64,000 nucleotides of DNA. Source: an uncultured Bdellovibrionales bacterium. Its GTDB lineage: Bacteria > Bdellovibrionota > Bdellovibrionia > Bdellovibrionales > Bdellovibrionaceae. Shown one piece after another: positions 35,480 to 44,706 of this stretch. Below the pieces are notes generated by a model, which searched no databases, was not told the DNA's origin, and saw only the letters and a list, made by a program, of their open reading frames with translations. Numbering within the stretch: the first letter of the stretch is position 1; the number at the start of each line of letters is the position of its first letter. The stretch covers positions 19,940 through 83,939 of the forward strand of contig CAIYID010000001.1 in assembly GCA_903926205.1 (NCBI GenBank). Reading direction: 5' to 3'. Position numbers and translations under genes: made by a program.

Positions 35480-36001
35480 ATGTCTTCGGAGATAATTCAA
35501 AAAATTGAGAATTTAGCCGAGCAAGTTGCTATCACTGAAGGTTGTAAACTCTATCTTATCGAATTCAGCAGTGGCGCTGGAGCAAGAACACTCAGAGTCT
35601 ATATTGATAAAGCGGTCGAAGGTGGCGCGACATTGGATGATTGCGCGAAGGTATCTCGGGGTTTAAGTTTAATCTTGGATGAGACCGACCCAATTCCTGG
35701 AGGACATTACAGTCTGGAAGTCTCAACTCCCGGAGTGGAGCGTCCGCTCAAGAAAGCTTGGCATTTTTCTGAAGCTGCGGGCAAGAAAATTTGGTTGCGT
35801 TTGAATCAACCATTGAAGGATTTTGGAGTTCAGAGCAAGAAGTTTGCGGAAAACAAGCAACTTGAAGAGATTCTCCAGGCGAGCGACGAAAGTGGAATTA
35901 GATTTAATTTAGATAATGAAGAAACTTTAATTCCTTTCTCAGCCATTGAAAAAGCCCATGTGGTTTTTGAATTTGGTTCGGAAAAAGGAAAAAAGAAATA
36001 G
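35480..36001 (+). CDS. rimP: Ribosome maturation factor RimP
   Basis: A 173-residue 30S maturation factor, first gene of the nusA operon. I start at ATG 35480 (MSSEIIQKIENLAEQVA), which aligns with the usual N-terminus; GTG 35447 would add 11 residues. The hallmark segments are present: LYLIEFSSGAGARTLRVYIDK, LDDCAKVSRGLSLILDE and YSLEVSTPGVERPLKK. The C-terminal SH3-like part ends EKAHVVFEF. It binds the small subunit to promote late 16S processing. It is 13 bases upstream of nusA. Confidence 0.92.
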   Translation: MSSEIIQKIENLAEQVAITEGCKLYLIEFSSGAGARTLRVYIDKAVEGGATLDDCAKVSRGLSLILDETDPIPGGHYSLEVSTPGVERPLKKAWHFSEAAGKKIWLRLNQPLKDFGVQSKKFAENKQLEEILQASDESGIRFNLDNEETLIPFSAIEKAHVVFEFGSEKGKKK

Positions 36002-36014
36002 AGAGGTTTTAGTC

Positions 36015-37421
36015 ATGGCAGAAAATATGTTTTCAGATCTATCCCGTGTGATTGAGCAAATGGGCAAAGACAAGGGGATTGATCGGCAAGTGATTATCGA
36101 TGCCGTCACACAGGGTATGTTGGTGGCAGCTCGAAAAAAATTTGGTACTTATCGTGAGATCGAAGCGTCTTACAATGAAGAGACTGGTGAAATTGAATTA
36201 TTTGAGTTCAAAGAAGTTGTGCCTCGTGAAAAATTCATCGATGAAGAAGTCGAAATTCCTTATGACGAAGCTTTGAAATTAGATGCTAATGCTCAATTGG
36301 ATGATTCCATTGGTATTAAAATGGAATCTGGTGATTTGGGTCGGATAGCCGCTCAAACTGCAAAACAAATTATTATGCAAAAAGTCCGCGATGCGGAACG
36401 TGAAATTATTTACAACGAATTCGAACAAAGAAAAGGTGAGATCGCTTCAGGGATCGCTCGTCGAGTCGAAAAAGGCGCTATCGTTGTCGATTTGGGACGC
36501 ACAGAAGCTTATATTCCTCCTCGAGAGCAAATTCCTGGTGAAGTTTATAAACCAGGAGATCGTTTGCAAGGTTATTTATCTGAAGTTCGTCAGACAACTC
36601 GTGGTCCTCAGATCATCATGTCTCGAGCAGACGAACGTTATTTGATGAAGCTTTTTGAGGTGGAAGTTCCTGAAATTTACGATGGCATCGTTGAAATTAT
36701 GGCCGCTGCTCGTGAGCCTGGAGCTCGAGCGAAGATTGCCGTTCGCTCGAAAGATTCTGCTGTTGATCCCGTCGGGGCTTGTGTCGGCATGAAGGGCACT
36801 CGAGTTCAAAATATCGTGCAAGAGCTTAAGGGCGAAAAGATTGATATCGTGATGTGGGATGAAGACATCACTCGTTTTGCGGCGAATGCGTTAGCCCCGG
36901 CTGAAATTTCTCGAATTTTCTTGGATGAAGAAAATAAAGAAATGGAAGTGGTTGTTCCGGACAATCAGTTGTCTTTGGCGATTGGTAAGCGCGGACAAAA
37001 CGTGCGTTTGGGAGCAAAATTGACCGGATGGAAAATTGATATTTTATCTGAATCTTCAGCGTCGGCTCGCACGGCAGAGTCTATTTTCAATGTGATGTTG
37101 ATTCCTGGAATGACTGAGACCATGGCTCAAAGTATTTTCCAAAACGGTTTTGGTTCTTTTCAATCTTTAGCCTCTTCGAGCGTTGAAGATGTGATGTCAA
37201 TTCCTGGTTATGATGATCCAGCGAAGGCTGAGAAATTGATCGGCGATGCGAAAGCATTAAAAGAAAAATATGAAAAAGAAGGCACGGCGGTGCCGGTTTC
37301 TCCACAAATGATCGCAGCGAAAGCAGCTCAAGCGGCAGGTAACAATGCTAAAGCACAAGCTGATTTGCGTTTGAAACAGGAAATGGAAAAGCTTGATAAT
37401 AGCACGAGCGAGAAAAACTAG
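36015..37421 (+). CDS. nusA: Transcription termination/antitermination factor NusA
   Basis: A 468-residue protein from ATG 36015, preceded by GAGAGG. Domain order is normal: the N-terminal RNA-polymerase-binding domain (MAENMFSDLSRVIEQ), an S1 domain around GAIVVDLGRTEAYIP, two KH domains (VGMKGTRVQNIVQELKGEKI and LAIGKRGQNVRLGAKL), and helix-hairpin-helix-type repeats at the C-terminus (LIPGMTETMAQSIFQNGF and MSIPGYDD). It associates with elongating RNA polymerase and affects pausing and rRNA antitermination. Between rimP and infB. Confidence 0.96.
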   Translation: MAENMFSDLSRVIEQMGKDKGIDRQVIIDAVTQGMLVAARKKFGTYREIEASYNEETGEIELFEFKEVVPREKFIDEEVEIPYDEALKLDANAQLDDSIGIKMESGDLGRIAAQTAKQIIMQKVRDAEREIIYNEFEQRKGEIASGIARRVEKGAIVVDLGRTEAYIPPREQIPGEVYKPGDRLQGYLSEVRQTTRGPQIIMSRADERYLMKLFEVEVPEIYDGIVEIMAAAREPGARAKIAVRSKDSAVDPVGACVGMKGTRVQNIVQELKGEKIDIVMWDEDITRFAANALAPAEISRIFLDEENKEMEVVVPDNQLSLAIGKRGQNVRLGAKLTGWKIDILSESSASARTAESIFNVMLIPGMTETMAQSIFQNGFGSFQSLASSSVEDVMSIPGYDDPAKAEKLIGDAKALKEKYEKEGTAVPVSPQMIAAKAAQAAGNNAKAQADLRLKQEMEKLDNSTSEKN

Positions 37422-37486
37422 TAATTGATAGAGCTTTCAATTGAGAGAGTTCTATGGACATGATCGACAATGATCGGGAGTGATGA

Positions 37487-40400
37487 GTGAGTAATCCAAA
37501 GGTTTTTGAATTCGCCAAGGAAATCGGTCTGACGCCGCTGGCTCTCATGGATAAAATTCGTGAGTGGCACTTGCCAATTAAATCTCATATGGCGGAATTA
37601 GATATTGAGCTGATGGCCGTGATTCGTTCAAGACTTTCAGAAGCTTCGCTTGCGTCTGAGCCTGAAAAGAAAGTGGCCAAGAAAAAAGCTGTTGTTGCCA
37701 CAGGTTCTGCAGAAAAGTCGACCGTTAAAAAGACAGCAACACCAGTGGCGGGGCCCGTAAAAGTCACAAAAATGGCTCCCGCGAAAACCACAGCAAAAAC
37801 TGCCACAAAAGCAGCCGAGCCAGTTCCAGCTGCCAAATCAGCAGCTACGGTGGTACGTCGTAAGAAAGTAGAGCCAGTGGCTCCAACGATGGAAGAAAAA
37901 GCTGAAATTGAACAGGAAGTTATTGAAGAGCCAATCATCGAGGTGGAACAAACTCAAATTGCTGCTCCAATTCCTGCGGCGAATGAGGTCGTCATTGGCC
38001 CGGCGATTGTGGCTAAAGAAAAAATAGAGATTCAAGAAAAAATATCAGAGAAAATCACAGATAAAGTAGAAATTAAAGAAGAAGCCGCTAAGTTGACGGT
38101 AAAACCAATAACAAAAGTACAAGAAGCAAAACCGGCGCCAGTCGTTGCGGCGACTCCAATCGCAACAAAACCTGCGACGACGACGGAACCTTCCGTCGCT
38201 TCAGCGGCAAAAACTGTTACGACAACGTTTGAAGAAGTCGCTAAAAAAGCATTTAGTCCTGCACGTAAAAAAGAAGTGGCCATCGGCGCTAGTGGCGTAT
38301 CTTCGGAACAAACAGCTCCTGCGGCTCCACGAAGAAATATCGTGGGACGAATGGATCTTTCGCGAGTTCAGCGTCCTCCTGGTTATCAGCCAAGAACTGG
38401 AGGCACAGATGGAAGGCCACAGTCTTCTTATACGCCAGGTGGTGGGGCGGCGGGTGCGGCGAATCGTCCTAAAGGAAATTTGCGAGCAGGATTCTTTCAA
38501 GCTCCTGCAGTGGAAATTCCATTTGAAGTTCCAGCGTTAGGGGATGACCGTAAAAAAGATGACAAGCGTCGTATGAAAGGCGGACCGAATGAAGGTCCAG
38601 GGGCTGCTCGTGAGTTGGATGCGCAGCCGCCAGCATTTGATGCTGCTGAATTCCGTAAGCGGGAGATGGTTTTCCAACCGAAAAAGAAAAAAGGAATGTT
38701 AGCAAGGCCAGCAATGCATACTCAGGTCACGAAAGCCGCGGCTCATAAACGTATCGTGAAAGTGTTCGGTACAATGAAAGTCTCAGACGTTGCGCAATCG
38801 ATGGGGATCAAGGTTCCTGCTTTGATTAAAGTTTTGATGAAAAACGGCGTGACGGCATCGATGAACATGGATCTTGATTTCGACACGATTTCCTTGATTG
38901 TTCCTGAATTTGGCTTTGAAGCTCAAAATATTCAAAAGACAGCAATGCAGGTGATTGAAGAAACTGCAGACTTGGATGCCAATGCAGAGCTTGTGATTCG
39001 GCCCCCAGTGGTTGCAGTCATGGGTCACGTCGATCATGGAAAAACGTCTTTGCTCGATGCTATTCGAAAAGCCAATGTGGCGGCAGGTGAGGCCGGTGGC
39101 ATTACTCAGCACATCGGTGCCTATCAAGTCACTTTGGATGATGGTTATAAAATCACTTTCTTGGATACTCCAGGACATGAAGCCTTCACTTCAATGCGTG
39201 CTCGTGGTGCCAATGTGACGGATATTGCGATCATTGTTGTCGCGGCGGATGATGGTGTGATGCCACAAACAGCGGAAGCGATCAACCACGCAAAAGCAGC
39301 TAAAGTTCCGATGATCGTTGTTGTGAATAAAATCGATAAACCAGGAGCCAACCCCGAGCGAATTAAGCAGCAACTCACTGAATATGAAGTGGTGCCTGAA
39401 GAGTGGGGTGGAACAACGATCTTTGCTCAAGTTTCTGCGGTTAAAAAGACTGGAATCAAAGAGTTATTAGAGCAAATTAAAGTTCTAGCTGAGGTGATGG
39501 AGTTGAAATCAAATCCAAAACGATCAGCTACAGGAACTGTGATTGAATCTCGTTTGGAAAAAGGTCGCGGCAGTGTTGCGACGATTTTGGTTCAAGATGG
39601 CACGGTTGAAGTTGGTCAGTACATGGTTGCGGGAGCAGTTCCGGGGCGAGTTCGCTCTCTGATGAATGATCTTGGTGAACGAGTACAGACAGCGGGACCT
39701 GGAATGCCTGTCGAAGTTTTAGGCTTGGATGGAGTTCCTCAGGCTGGAGATAAGTTTGACATCGTGAGAGATGAACGAGTGGCTCAAGATGTCGCTAAGA
39801 TTCGTCAAGAAATTATCGATGCGGCTAAGAATTCCAATAAAAAAATGTCTCTGGAAGAGATTTTCTCTAAAGCTAAGGCCGGAGATGTTAAAGAGTTGTC
39901 TGTGGTATTAAAAGCCGATGTGGCGGGATCTTTAGAGGCCATTCAGGGAATGTTCCAAAAATTATCAACACCAGAAGTAAAGGTTCGAGTGATTCACTCA
40001 GCCATTGGCGGCATTACGGAAACGGATGTTATGCTGGCCTCAACTTCTAAGGGTGTTATTATTGGTTTCAATGTTCGACCTGATACGGGAGCTCAGACTG
40101 CCGCGAAACGCTACGGAATCGATGTTCGTACTTATTCTGTCGTCTATGAAATGGTTGATGAAATGAAGAAAGCCATGGCGGGCCTTTTGGCGCCGAATGT
40201 GGTTGAAACTGTTTCTGGCCGAGCAGAAATTCGAAATACCTTCACGGTTCCAAAAGTGGGAACCATTGCGGGTTGCATGGTTTCTGATGGTAAAATACTT
40301 CGCGCAAATATGGCGAGACTCATTCGAGATGGAAAAATTGTTTACGAAGGAAAAATTTCTTCGCTCAAACGTTTTAAAGATGACGCTCGAGAAGTGGCGG

Positions 40401-40522
40401 CAGGCTTTGAATGCGGTATTGGTATTGAGAATTTCAATGATTTGAAAGCAGGAGATATCATCGAAGCATTTTCCAAAGAAGAAGTCGCTCGTGAATTGAG
40501 CTCTCCTTCGGCAGGAGTTTAA
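37487..40522 (+). CDS. infB: Translation initiation factor IF-2
   Basis: A 1011-residue IF-2 with GTG start (GGGAG upstream). The N-terminal HTH-like IF2_N domain ([19 protein letters not shown]) is followed by a long low-complexity Lys/Ala/Pro/Glu linker (to about residue 400), a second IF2_N and the GTPase: G1 GHVDHGKT near residue 512, DTPGHEA, NKID, and then domains II-IV. IF-2 positions initiator tRNA on the 30S subunit. The linker is longer than in many bacteria. rbfA follows after four bases. Confidence 0.97.
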   Translation: MSNPKVFEFAKEIGLTPLALMDKIREWHLPIKSHMAELDIELMAVIRSRLSEASLASEPEKKVAKKKAVVATGSAEKSTVKKTATPVAGPVKVTKMAPAKTTAKTATKAAEPVPAAKSAATVVRRKKVEPVAPTMEEKAEIEQEVIEEPIIEVEQTQIAAPIPAANEVVIGPAIVAKEKIEIQEKISEKITDKVEIKEEAAKLTVKPITKVQEAKPAPVVAATPIATKPATTTEPSVASAAKTVTTTFEEVAKKAFSPARKKEVAIGASGVSSEQTAPAAPRRNIVGRMDLSRVQRPPGYQPRTGGTDGRPQSSYTPGGGAAGAANRPKGNLRAGFFQAPAVEIPFEVPALGDDRKKDDKRRMKGGPNEGPGAARELDAQPPAFDAAEFRKREMVFQPKKKKGMLARPAMHTQVTKAAAHKRIVKVFGTMKVSDVAQSMGIKVPALIKVLMKNGVTASMNMDLDFDTISLIVPEFGFEAQNIQKTAMQVIEETADLDANAELVIRPPVVAVMGHVDHGKTSLLDAIRKANVAAGEAGGITQHIGAYQVTLDDGYKITFLDTPGHEAFTSMRARGANVTDIAIIVVAADDGVMPQTAEAINHAKAAKVPMIVVVNKIDKPGANPERIKQQLTEYEVVPEEWGGTTIFAQVSAVKKTGIKELLEQIKVLAEVMELKSNPKRSATGTVIESRLEKGRGSVATILVQDGTVEVGQYMVAGAVPGRVRSLMNDLGERVQTAGPGMPVEVLGLDGVPQAGDKFDIVRDERVAQDVAKIRQEIIDAAKNSNKKMSLEEIFSKAKAGDVKELSVVLKADVAGSLEAIQGMFQKLSTPEVKVRVIHSAIGGITETDVMLASTSKGVIIGFNVRPDTGAQTAAKRYGIDVRTYSVVYEMVDEMKKAMAGLLAPNVVETVSGRAEIRNTFTVPKVGTIAGCMVSDGKILRANMARLIRDGKIVYEGKISSLKRFKDDAREVAAGFECGIGIENFNDLKAGDIIEAFSKEEVARELSSPSAGV

Positions 40523-40526
40523 AATA

Positions 40527-40973
40527 ATGAAAAACATGGGCGATGGGCGTCGAATTGCCCGTGTTGAAATTGAAGTATTACGTTTGGTGGCCCAATATCT
40601 TATTGCGCACCTGCGCGAGGAATTACCAGGGATTGTAACTGTTTCTCGAGTTAAAATGCCAGCCGACCTACGCGCAGCAAAAGTTTATGTGAGTATCCTC
40701 AACTATGAGGGAAACTATACTGAGGTTTTACGTCTACTTCAGGGGCGGGCTCCAGAAATTCAAAAATACATCAACGAGCATTTACGCATGCGTTACTGTC
40801 CTAAGCTGACTTTTTTTGAGGATGAAGTAACGCAAAAAGTTCTTAAAGTGGAAGCGATCATTCGTGAACTTAAAAATGAAAGTAAATCTGAAAATGCAGT
40901 TTTGCGCCTAGCCGACGATAAAGCGAATAATACAGCTAATGACGAGCCTGATGATCAATCAGACAGCGAATAA
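40527..40973 (+). CDS. rbfA: Ribosome-binding factor A
   Basis: A 148-residue protein with the RbfA core: RRIARVEIEVLRLVAQYL, IVTVSRVKMPADLRAAKVYVSIL and the ending LRMRYCPKLTFFEDE, a KH-like fold that binds 16S rRNA helix 1. The C-terminal 30 residues form an acidic tail (NDEPDDQSDSE), longer than in E. coli. AGGAG lies ten bases before the ATG, within the end of infB. truB follows after a gap of 43 bases from my chosen start. Confidence 0.94.
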   Translation: MKNMGDGRRIARVEIEVLRLVAQYLIAHLREELPGIVTVSRVKMPADLRAAKVYVSILNYEGNYTEVLRLLQGRAPEIQKYINEHLRMRYCPKLTFFEDEVTQKVLKVEAIIRELKNESKSENAVLRLADDKANNTANDEPDDQSDSE

Positions 40974-41016
40974 AATTGTGAGTAAAAACATAGAAGAAAA
41001 TTCATCAAAGGGAAGT

Positions 41017-41931
41017 ATGACGGAACCATTCCATGGTCTTTTGCTTGTTCGCAAACAAGCGGGGTTAACAAGTCATGACCTGGTTGATCAAGTGAGAAGA
41101 GTTTTTCACACAAAATCAGTGGGTCACTGTGGAACTTTGGATCCTATGGCCTCTGGTCTCATGGTTTTATTGATTGGTGAAGCAACAAAACTTTCAAATT
41201 ATATTTTAGAGCAAGATAAGGCCTATCGTTTGCGCGCGCAATTGGGGCTTGTGACCGATACCCTGGACACCACAGGAGTGATTCTAAAAACTGAGAAGGT
41301 GGATCTATCAGAGGACAAGGTTCGTGAAACCGCCATTTGTCTTCAAGGGGAATTAACTTTACCAGTTCCCATGTACTCCGCCGTTAAAATTGGCGGAATT
41401 CGGATGCATGAGTTTGCTCGTAAAGGTGAAGCGATTGAAGCACCTGTTCGCATGATGCGTTTTTATGATTTTAAAAACTTCAAACAGGGCACCGATTGGA
41501 TTGAATTTGATATGGGTTGCTCCAAAGGGAGTTACGTTCGTGCTTGGATTCACGAATTTGGTCAGAAATTAGGCTGTGGCGCTGCGATGAGTGCATTAGA
41601 GCGCACGGGTTCTGCTCCTTACAGCATCACACAAGCTCATACCATTGAAGAAATTTCTGAATGTTTTGCCAGAGGTGAGATTTCGGAATACCTGCTTCCG
41701 ATGGAAGTGGCTCTACCGAATTATAAATTTATTCGTCTTTCTGGTTTAGATGAAACCTTGTTCTCAAATGGACAAATTTCCTATGGTCTAAAATCTCAAT
41801 TAATCTCTATATTTAAGCCCGGCCTGGATGAAGGTGTTAAAGTTCTTTCCCGGTCTACAGGGAAATTGATGGGGTTGGTTGGCATTGAGTCAGGTAAGGG
41901 TTTTGTCATTCGACGAGTTTTCAAATATTAA
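41017..41931 (+). CDS. truB: tRNA pseudouridine-55 synthase
   Basis: A 304-residue TruB, close to the usual length. I choose ATG 41017 because AAAGGGA lies four bases upstream and FHGLLLVRKQAGLTSHDLVDQV aligns with the family start; GTG 40978 or ATG 40939 would add 13-26 residues. The catalytic motif is GHCGTLDPMASGLMVLLIG, with the nucleophile Asp in LD. The PUA-like C-terminus is present. It modifies U55 in the T-loop of tRNA. It is followed by a promoter and structured leader for rpsO. Confidence 0.94.
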   Translation: MTEPFHGLLLVRKQAGLTSHDLVDQVRRVFHTKSVGHCGTLDPMASGLMVLLIGEATKLSNYILEQDKAYRLRAQLGLVTDTLDTTGVILKTEKVDLSEDKVRETAICLQGELTLPVPMYSAVKIGGIRMHEFARKGEAIEAPVRMMRFYDFKNFKQGTDWIEFDMGCSKGSYVRAWIHEFGQKLGCGAAMSALERTGSAPYSITQAHTIEEISECFARGEISEYLLPMEVALPNYKFIRLSGLDETLFSNGQISYGLKSQLISIFKPGLDEGVKVLSRSTGKLMGLVGIESGKGFVIRRVFKY

Positions 41932-41967
41932 CGCTGACAGGCTGCTTGGTTATTGTGGGTTTTTGCA

Positions 41968-41997
41968 TTGACGCTCTCTGTGCTTAGAGGGTATTTA
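41968..41997 (+). promoter_or_regulatory. Candidate rpsO promoter
   Basis: TTGACG at 41968-41973 is 18 bases upstream of TATTTA at 41992-41997, downstream of the truB stop and about 160 bases before rpsO. It would start transcription into the structured leader. Confidence 0.5.
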
Positions 41998-42004
41998 TCT
42001 CCGC

Positions 42005-42159
42005 TGCGTAGATGAGTTAGATCCCTCTGGTGGCGACAGCCATGACGTCAGGACAGGGCCTAATTTTTTAACAACAGCTGATGGCTGAAGCCGGAAGCAA
42101 CTAAATGTAGCTGATCAGCTGAAATGAAAACTAATCAGTGAAAAGAAAAGGAGACGATA
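42005..42159 (+). promoter_or_regulatory. Structured rpsO leader RNA, candidate S15 autoregulatory site/attenuator
   Basis: Several helices can be drawn by hand. CCCTCTG (42023-42029) pairs with CAG plus AGGG (42049-42058, 3-nt bulge). TGGC-GACA-GCCA (42031-42042) nests inside. T6 follows at 42064-42069, like an attenuator. CAGCTGAT (42075-42082) pairs with ATCAGCTG (42114-42121), enclosing GGC-TGAA-GCC (42083-42092). S15 represses its own mRNA in several phyla through unrelated leaders, so a role here is inference. The unusually long gap after truB supports a regulatory element. Confidence 0.5.
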
Positions 42160-42429
42160 ATGGCCGTCACAAAACAACAGACCGCAGATATTCTAAAAAA
42201 GTTTCAAAGAAGTGATTTGGACACTGGTAGCCCAGAAGTTCAAGTGGCTTTGTTGACTGCAAGAATCAATGAAATGTCGTCACATTTCACAACTCATAAA
42301 AAAGACAAGCACGGTGTGCGAGGTCTCGTTCGTTGTGTTAATCGTCGACGTAAACTTTTAGATTATTTGAAAGATGATAATAAATCTAAGTATGAATCTT
42401 TGATCAAGGAACTCGATATCCGTAAGTAA
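42160..42429 (+). CDS. rpsO: 30S ribosomal protein S15
   Basis: An 89-residue S15, exactly the usual size. The characteristic segments are present: the [16 protein letters not shown] helix, HxxxHKKDKH ([17 protein letters not shown]), and RRRKLLDYL at the end of the rRNA-binding helix. S15 binds helix 22 of 16S rRNA early in 30S assembly. AAAGGAG is eight bases before the ATG. An intrinsic terminator follows and pnp comes next, the classical order. Confidence 0.97.
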   Translation: MAVTKQQTADILKKFQRSDLDTGSPEVQVALLTARINEMSSHFTTHKKDKHGVRGLVRCVNRRRKLLDYLKDDNKSKYESLIKELDIRK

Positions 42430-42433
42430 TCTC

Positions 42434-42462
42434 AAAAGGGCTCATGAGGGGCCCTTTTTTTT
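42434..42462 (+). terminator. Rho-independent terminator between rpsO and pnp
   Basis: AAAAGGGC pairs with GCCCTTTT around a 9-base loop, followed by a T-tract. In some bacteria this region is a partial terminator and an RNase III processing site. Confidence 0.85.
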
Positions 42463-42488
42463 CATCTCAAATCACAATCAGGAGAATC

Positions 42489-44591
42489 ATGAAAACCACA
42501 GTTACAACTTCAGTTGGTGGCAAGCAAATTACCATTGAAACAGGTCGAATGGCCAAGCAGGCAGATGGCTCTGTTCTCGTATCAAGCGGAAGCAATCTTG
42601 TTCTCGTGACCGCCGTGAGTAGCCGAAAAGAATCAACTCTCGATTTTTTTCCACTCACTGTTGAGTACCAAGAAAAATTTTATGCCACAGGAAAGATTCC
42701 CGGAGGCTATTTCAAACGTGAGGGAAAACCAACCACCGAAGCTGTTCTTAATGCTCGATTGATTGATCGTCCGATTCGACCTTCATTTCCAGAGGGTTAT
42801 CGTTATGAGACTCAAGTGGTGGCAACAACACTGAGTGCGGATGGTTTGTTTCCGATTGAAGTTTTAGCAAGTATTGGAGCTTCAGCGGCTCTGCATATTT
42901 CAGATATTCCATTCAATGGACCAACGGCAGCGGTGCAAATTGGACGCGTGGAGGGTCAATTGATCGCCAATCCGACTCCGCTCCAGTTAGATAAATCAGA
43001 TATGAATATTATCGTTGCGGGAACTCGCAATGGTCTTTTGATGGTGGAAGGTGAAACAAAATTTGTGACTGAAGCGGATGCTTTAGCCGCGCTTAAATTT
43101 GGGCACCAAGCTTTGATTCCTTTATTGAATGCTCAAGATGAATTGCGCGAAAAAACTGGTTCTAAACCAAAACGTGAGTTCAAACCTCCACAGATCGATG
43201 CGGTATTCCGCTCCCAAGTTGAAGGTTTAATTAAAGCAAAAGTCGTTGCGGCGATGAACATTCGTGAAAAAATGGAACGTTATTCGGCTGTTGATAAAGC
43301 AAAAAAAGAAGCGGACGCGGCCTTTGTTGCCACTATTGCTGATGACAAGGTGAAAGCTCTCCGCAGTAAAGATTTATCCAACATCGTTGAAGATCTTAAG
43401 TATCAAATCGCAAGAAGTATGATTTTGGATAAGGCGATTCGTATTGATGGACGGGATGTAAAAACTATTCGTCCTATTTCATGCGAAGTCGGAATTTTGC
43501 CACGGGCCCATGGCTCTGGTTTGTTTACACGTGGTGAGACTCAGGTTTTAGGAACTGCCACTTTGGGAACTGGTGATGATGAACAAATGGTGGATAACCT
43601 TTTGGGCGTGATTACGAAGTCCTTCCTCTTGCATTATAACTTCCCTCCATTCTGTGTGGGTGAAGTGGGTCGTTTTGGCGGTCAAGGTCGACGTGAAATC
43701 GGACACGGAAATTTAGCAGAGCGAGCGATCAAAGCGGTCATTCCAGAAAAAGAAAAATTTCCTTACACGATTCGTTTGGTTGCAGATGTTCTTGAAAGTA
43801 ATGGTTCGTCCTCAATGGGTACGGTTTGCTCTGGCATTTTAGCAATGCTGGATGCTGGTATCCCGATTAAGGGAAATGTGGCTGGTATTGCCATGGGTCT
43901 GATCAAAGAGGGCGACCGCGTGGCGGTGCTTTCTGATATCTTGGGTGATGAAGATCATTTAGGAGACATGGACTTTAAAGTGGCAGGAACAGCGACAGGA
44001 ATCACTGCTCTGCAAATGGATATCAAAATTGATAGCGTGAATTTTCAAATCATGGAAACAGCCTTAAACCAAGCGCATGCAGGCCGTTTGCACATTCTTG
44101 GTGAGATGGAAAAAGTGATGCGTGCTCCTCGGGGAGAAATTTCTGAATACGCTCCGCGAATTGAGTCAATTAAAATCAATCCAGACAAAATCCGTGAAGT
44201 TATTGGAGCTGGCGGCAAAGTCATTCGAGAATTGACGGCTGCGACTGGAACTAAAATTGAAATCGAAGATGATGGCACAATTCACATTGCTTCAAGTGAT
44301 CCAGAGGCGACCAAAAAAGCCATTCGTATGATCAATGACATCGTCGCGGAAGCTGAAGTTGGCAAAACGTATCGTGGTAAAGTGGTGAAAATCGCTGAAT
44401 ACGGAGCTTTTGTTGAGATTCTACCAAATGCGCAAGGCCTTTTACACATTTCAGAGATTTCTAATGAAAGACTTCGAGCTGTGACGGATGTCTTGAAAGA
44501 GGGACAAGAAATTGATGTGAAGGTTCTTGATATCGATCGTTCTGGTCGTATCAAATTGTCGCGTAAAGCAGTGCTTACGACTGAGCATTAA
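42489..44591 (+). CDS. pnp: Polyribonucleotide nucleotidyltransferase (PNPase)
   Basis: A 700-residue PNPase from ATG 42489, with AGGAG upstream. It has two RNase PH domains (first: TVEYQEKFYATGKIPGGYFKREG; second: FTRGETQVLGTATLG and VGRFGGQGRREIGHGNLAERA), followed by a KH domain (IREVIGAGGKVIRELTAATG) and a C-terminal S1 domain (GKVVKIAEYGAFVEI). It degrades RNA 3'-5' phosphorolytically and takes part in the degradosome. Normal length, no deletion. A stem-loop follows the stop. Confidence 0.97.
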   Translation: MKTTVTTSVGGKQITIETGRMAKQADGSVLVSSGSNLVLVTAVSSRKESTLDFFPLTVEYQEKFYATGKIPGGYFKREGKPTTEAVLNARLIDRPIRPSFPEGYRYETQVVATTLSADGLFPIEVLASIGASAALHISDIPFNGPTAAVQIGRVEGQLIANPTPLQLDKSDMNIIVAGTRNGLLMVEGETKFVTEADALAALKFGHQALIPLLNAQDELREKTGSKPKREFKPPQIDAVFRSQVEGLIKAKVVAAMNIREKMERYSAVDKAKKEADAAFVATIADDKVKALRSKDLSNIVEDLKYQIARSMILDKAIRIDGRDVKTIRPISCEVGILPRAHGSGLFTRGETQVLGTATLGTGDDEQMVDNLLGVITKSFLLHYNFPPFCVGEVGRFGGQGRREIGHGNLAERAIKAVIPEKEKFPYTIRLVADVLESNGSSSMGTVCSGILAMLDAGIPIKGNVAGIAMGLIKEGDRVAVLSDILGDEDHLGDMDFKVAGTATGITALQMDIKIDSVNFQIMETALNQAHAGRLHILGEMEKVMRAPRGEISEYAPRIESIKINPDKIREVIGAGGKVIRELTAATGTKIEIEDDGTIHIASSDPEATKKAIRMINDIVAEAEVGKTYRGKVVKIAEYGAFVEILPNAQGLLHISEISNERLRAVTDVLKEGQEIDVKVLDIDRSGRIKLSRKAVLTTEH

Positions 44592-44610
44592 GCGAGCGGC
44601 GCACTTGAGT

Positions 44611-44639
44611 TCCCTTGATTTCCGTAGGCAATCAAGGGA
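44611..44639 (+). terminator. Hairpin after pnp
   Basis: TCCCTTGATT pairs perfectly with AATCAAGGGA (10 bp) around a 9-base loop. The following GGGAATACTTTTTC has a weak T-run, so it is either a terminator or a processing hairpin before the protease gene. Confidence 0.6.
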
Positions 44640-44706
44640 GGGAATACTTTTTCAAGAGTCAGCCAAGTGGAAGAACCCAGTGGAAGAACCAAGAGAAAGA
44701 GCCAAA

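Noticed and set aside
35946..36014. A longer nusA start that would add 23 residues inside rimP.
   Set aside because: ATG 36015 has a good ribosome site and matches the usual N-terminus of NusA.
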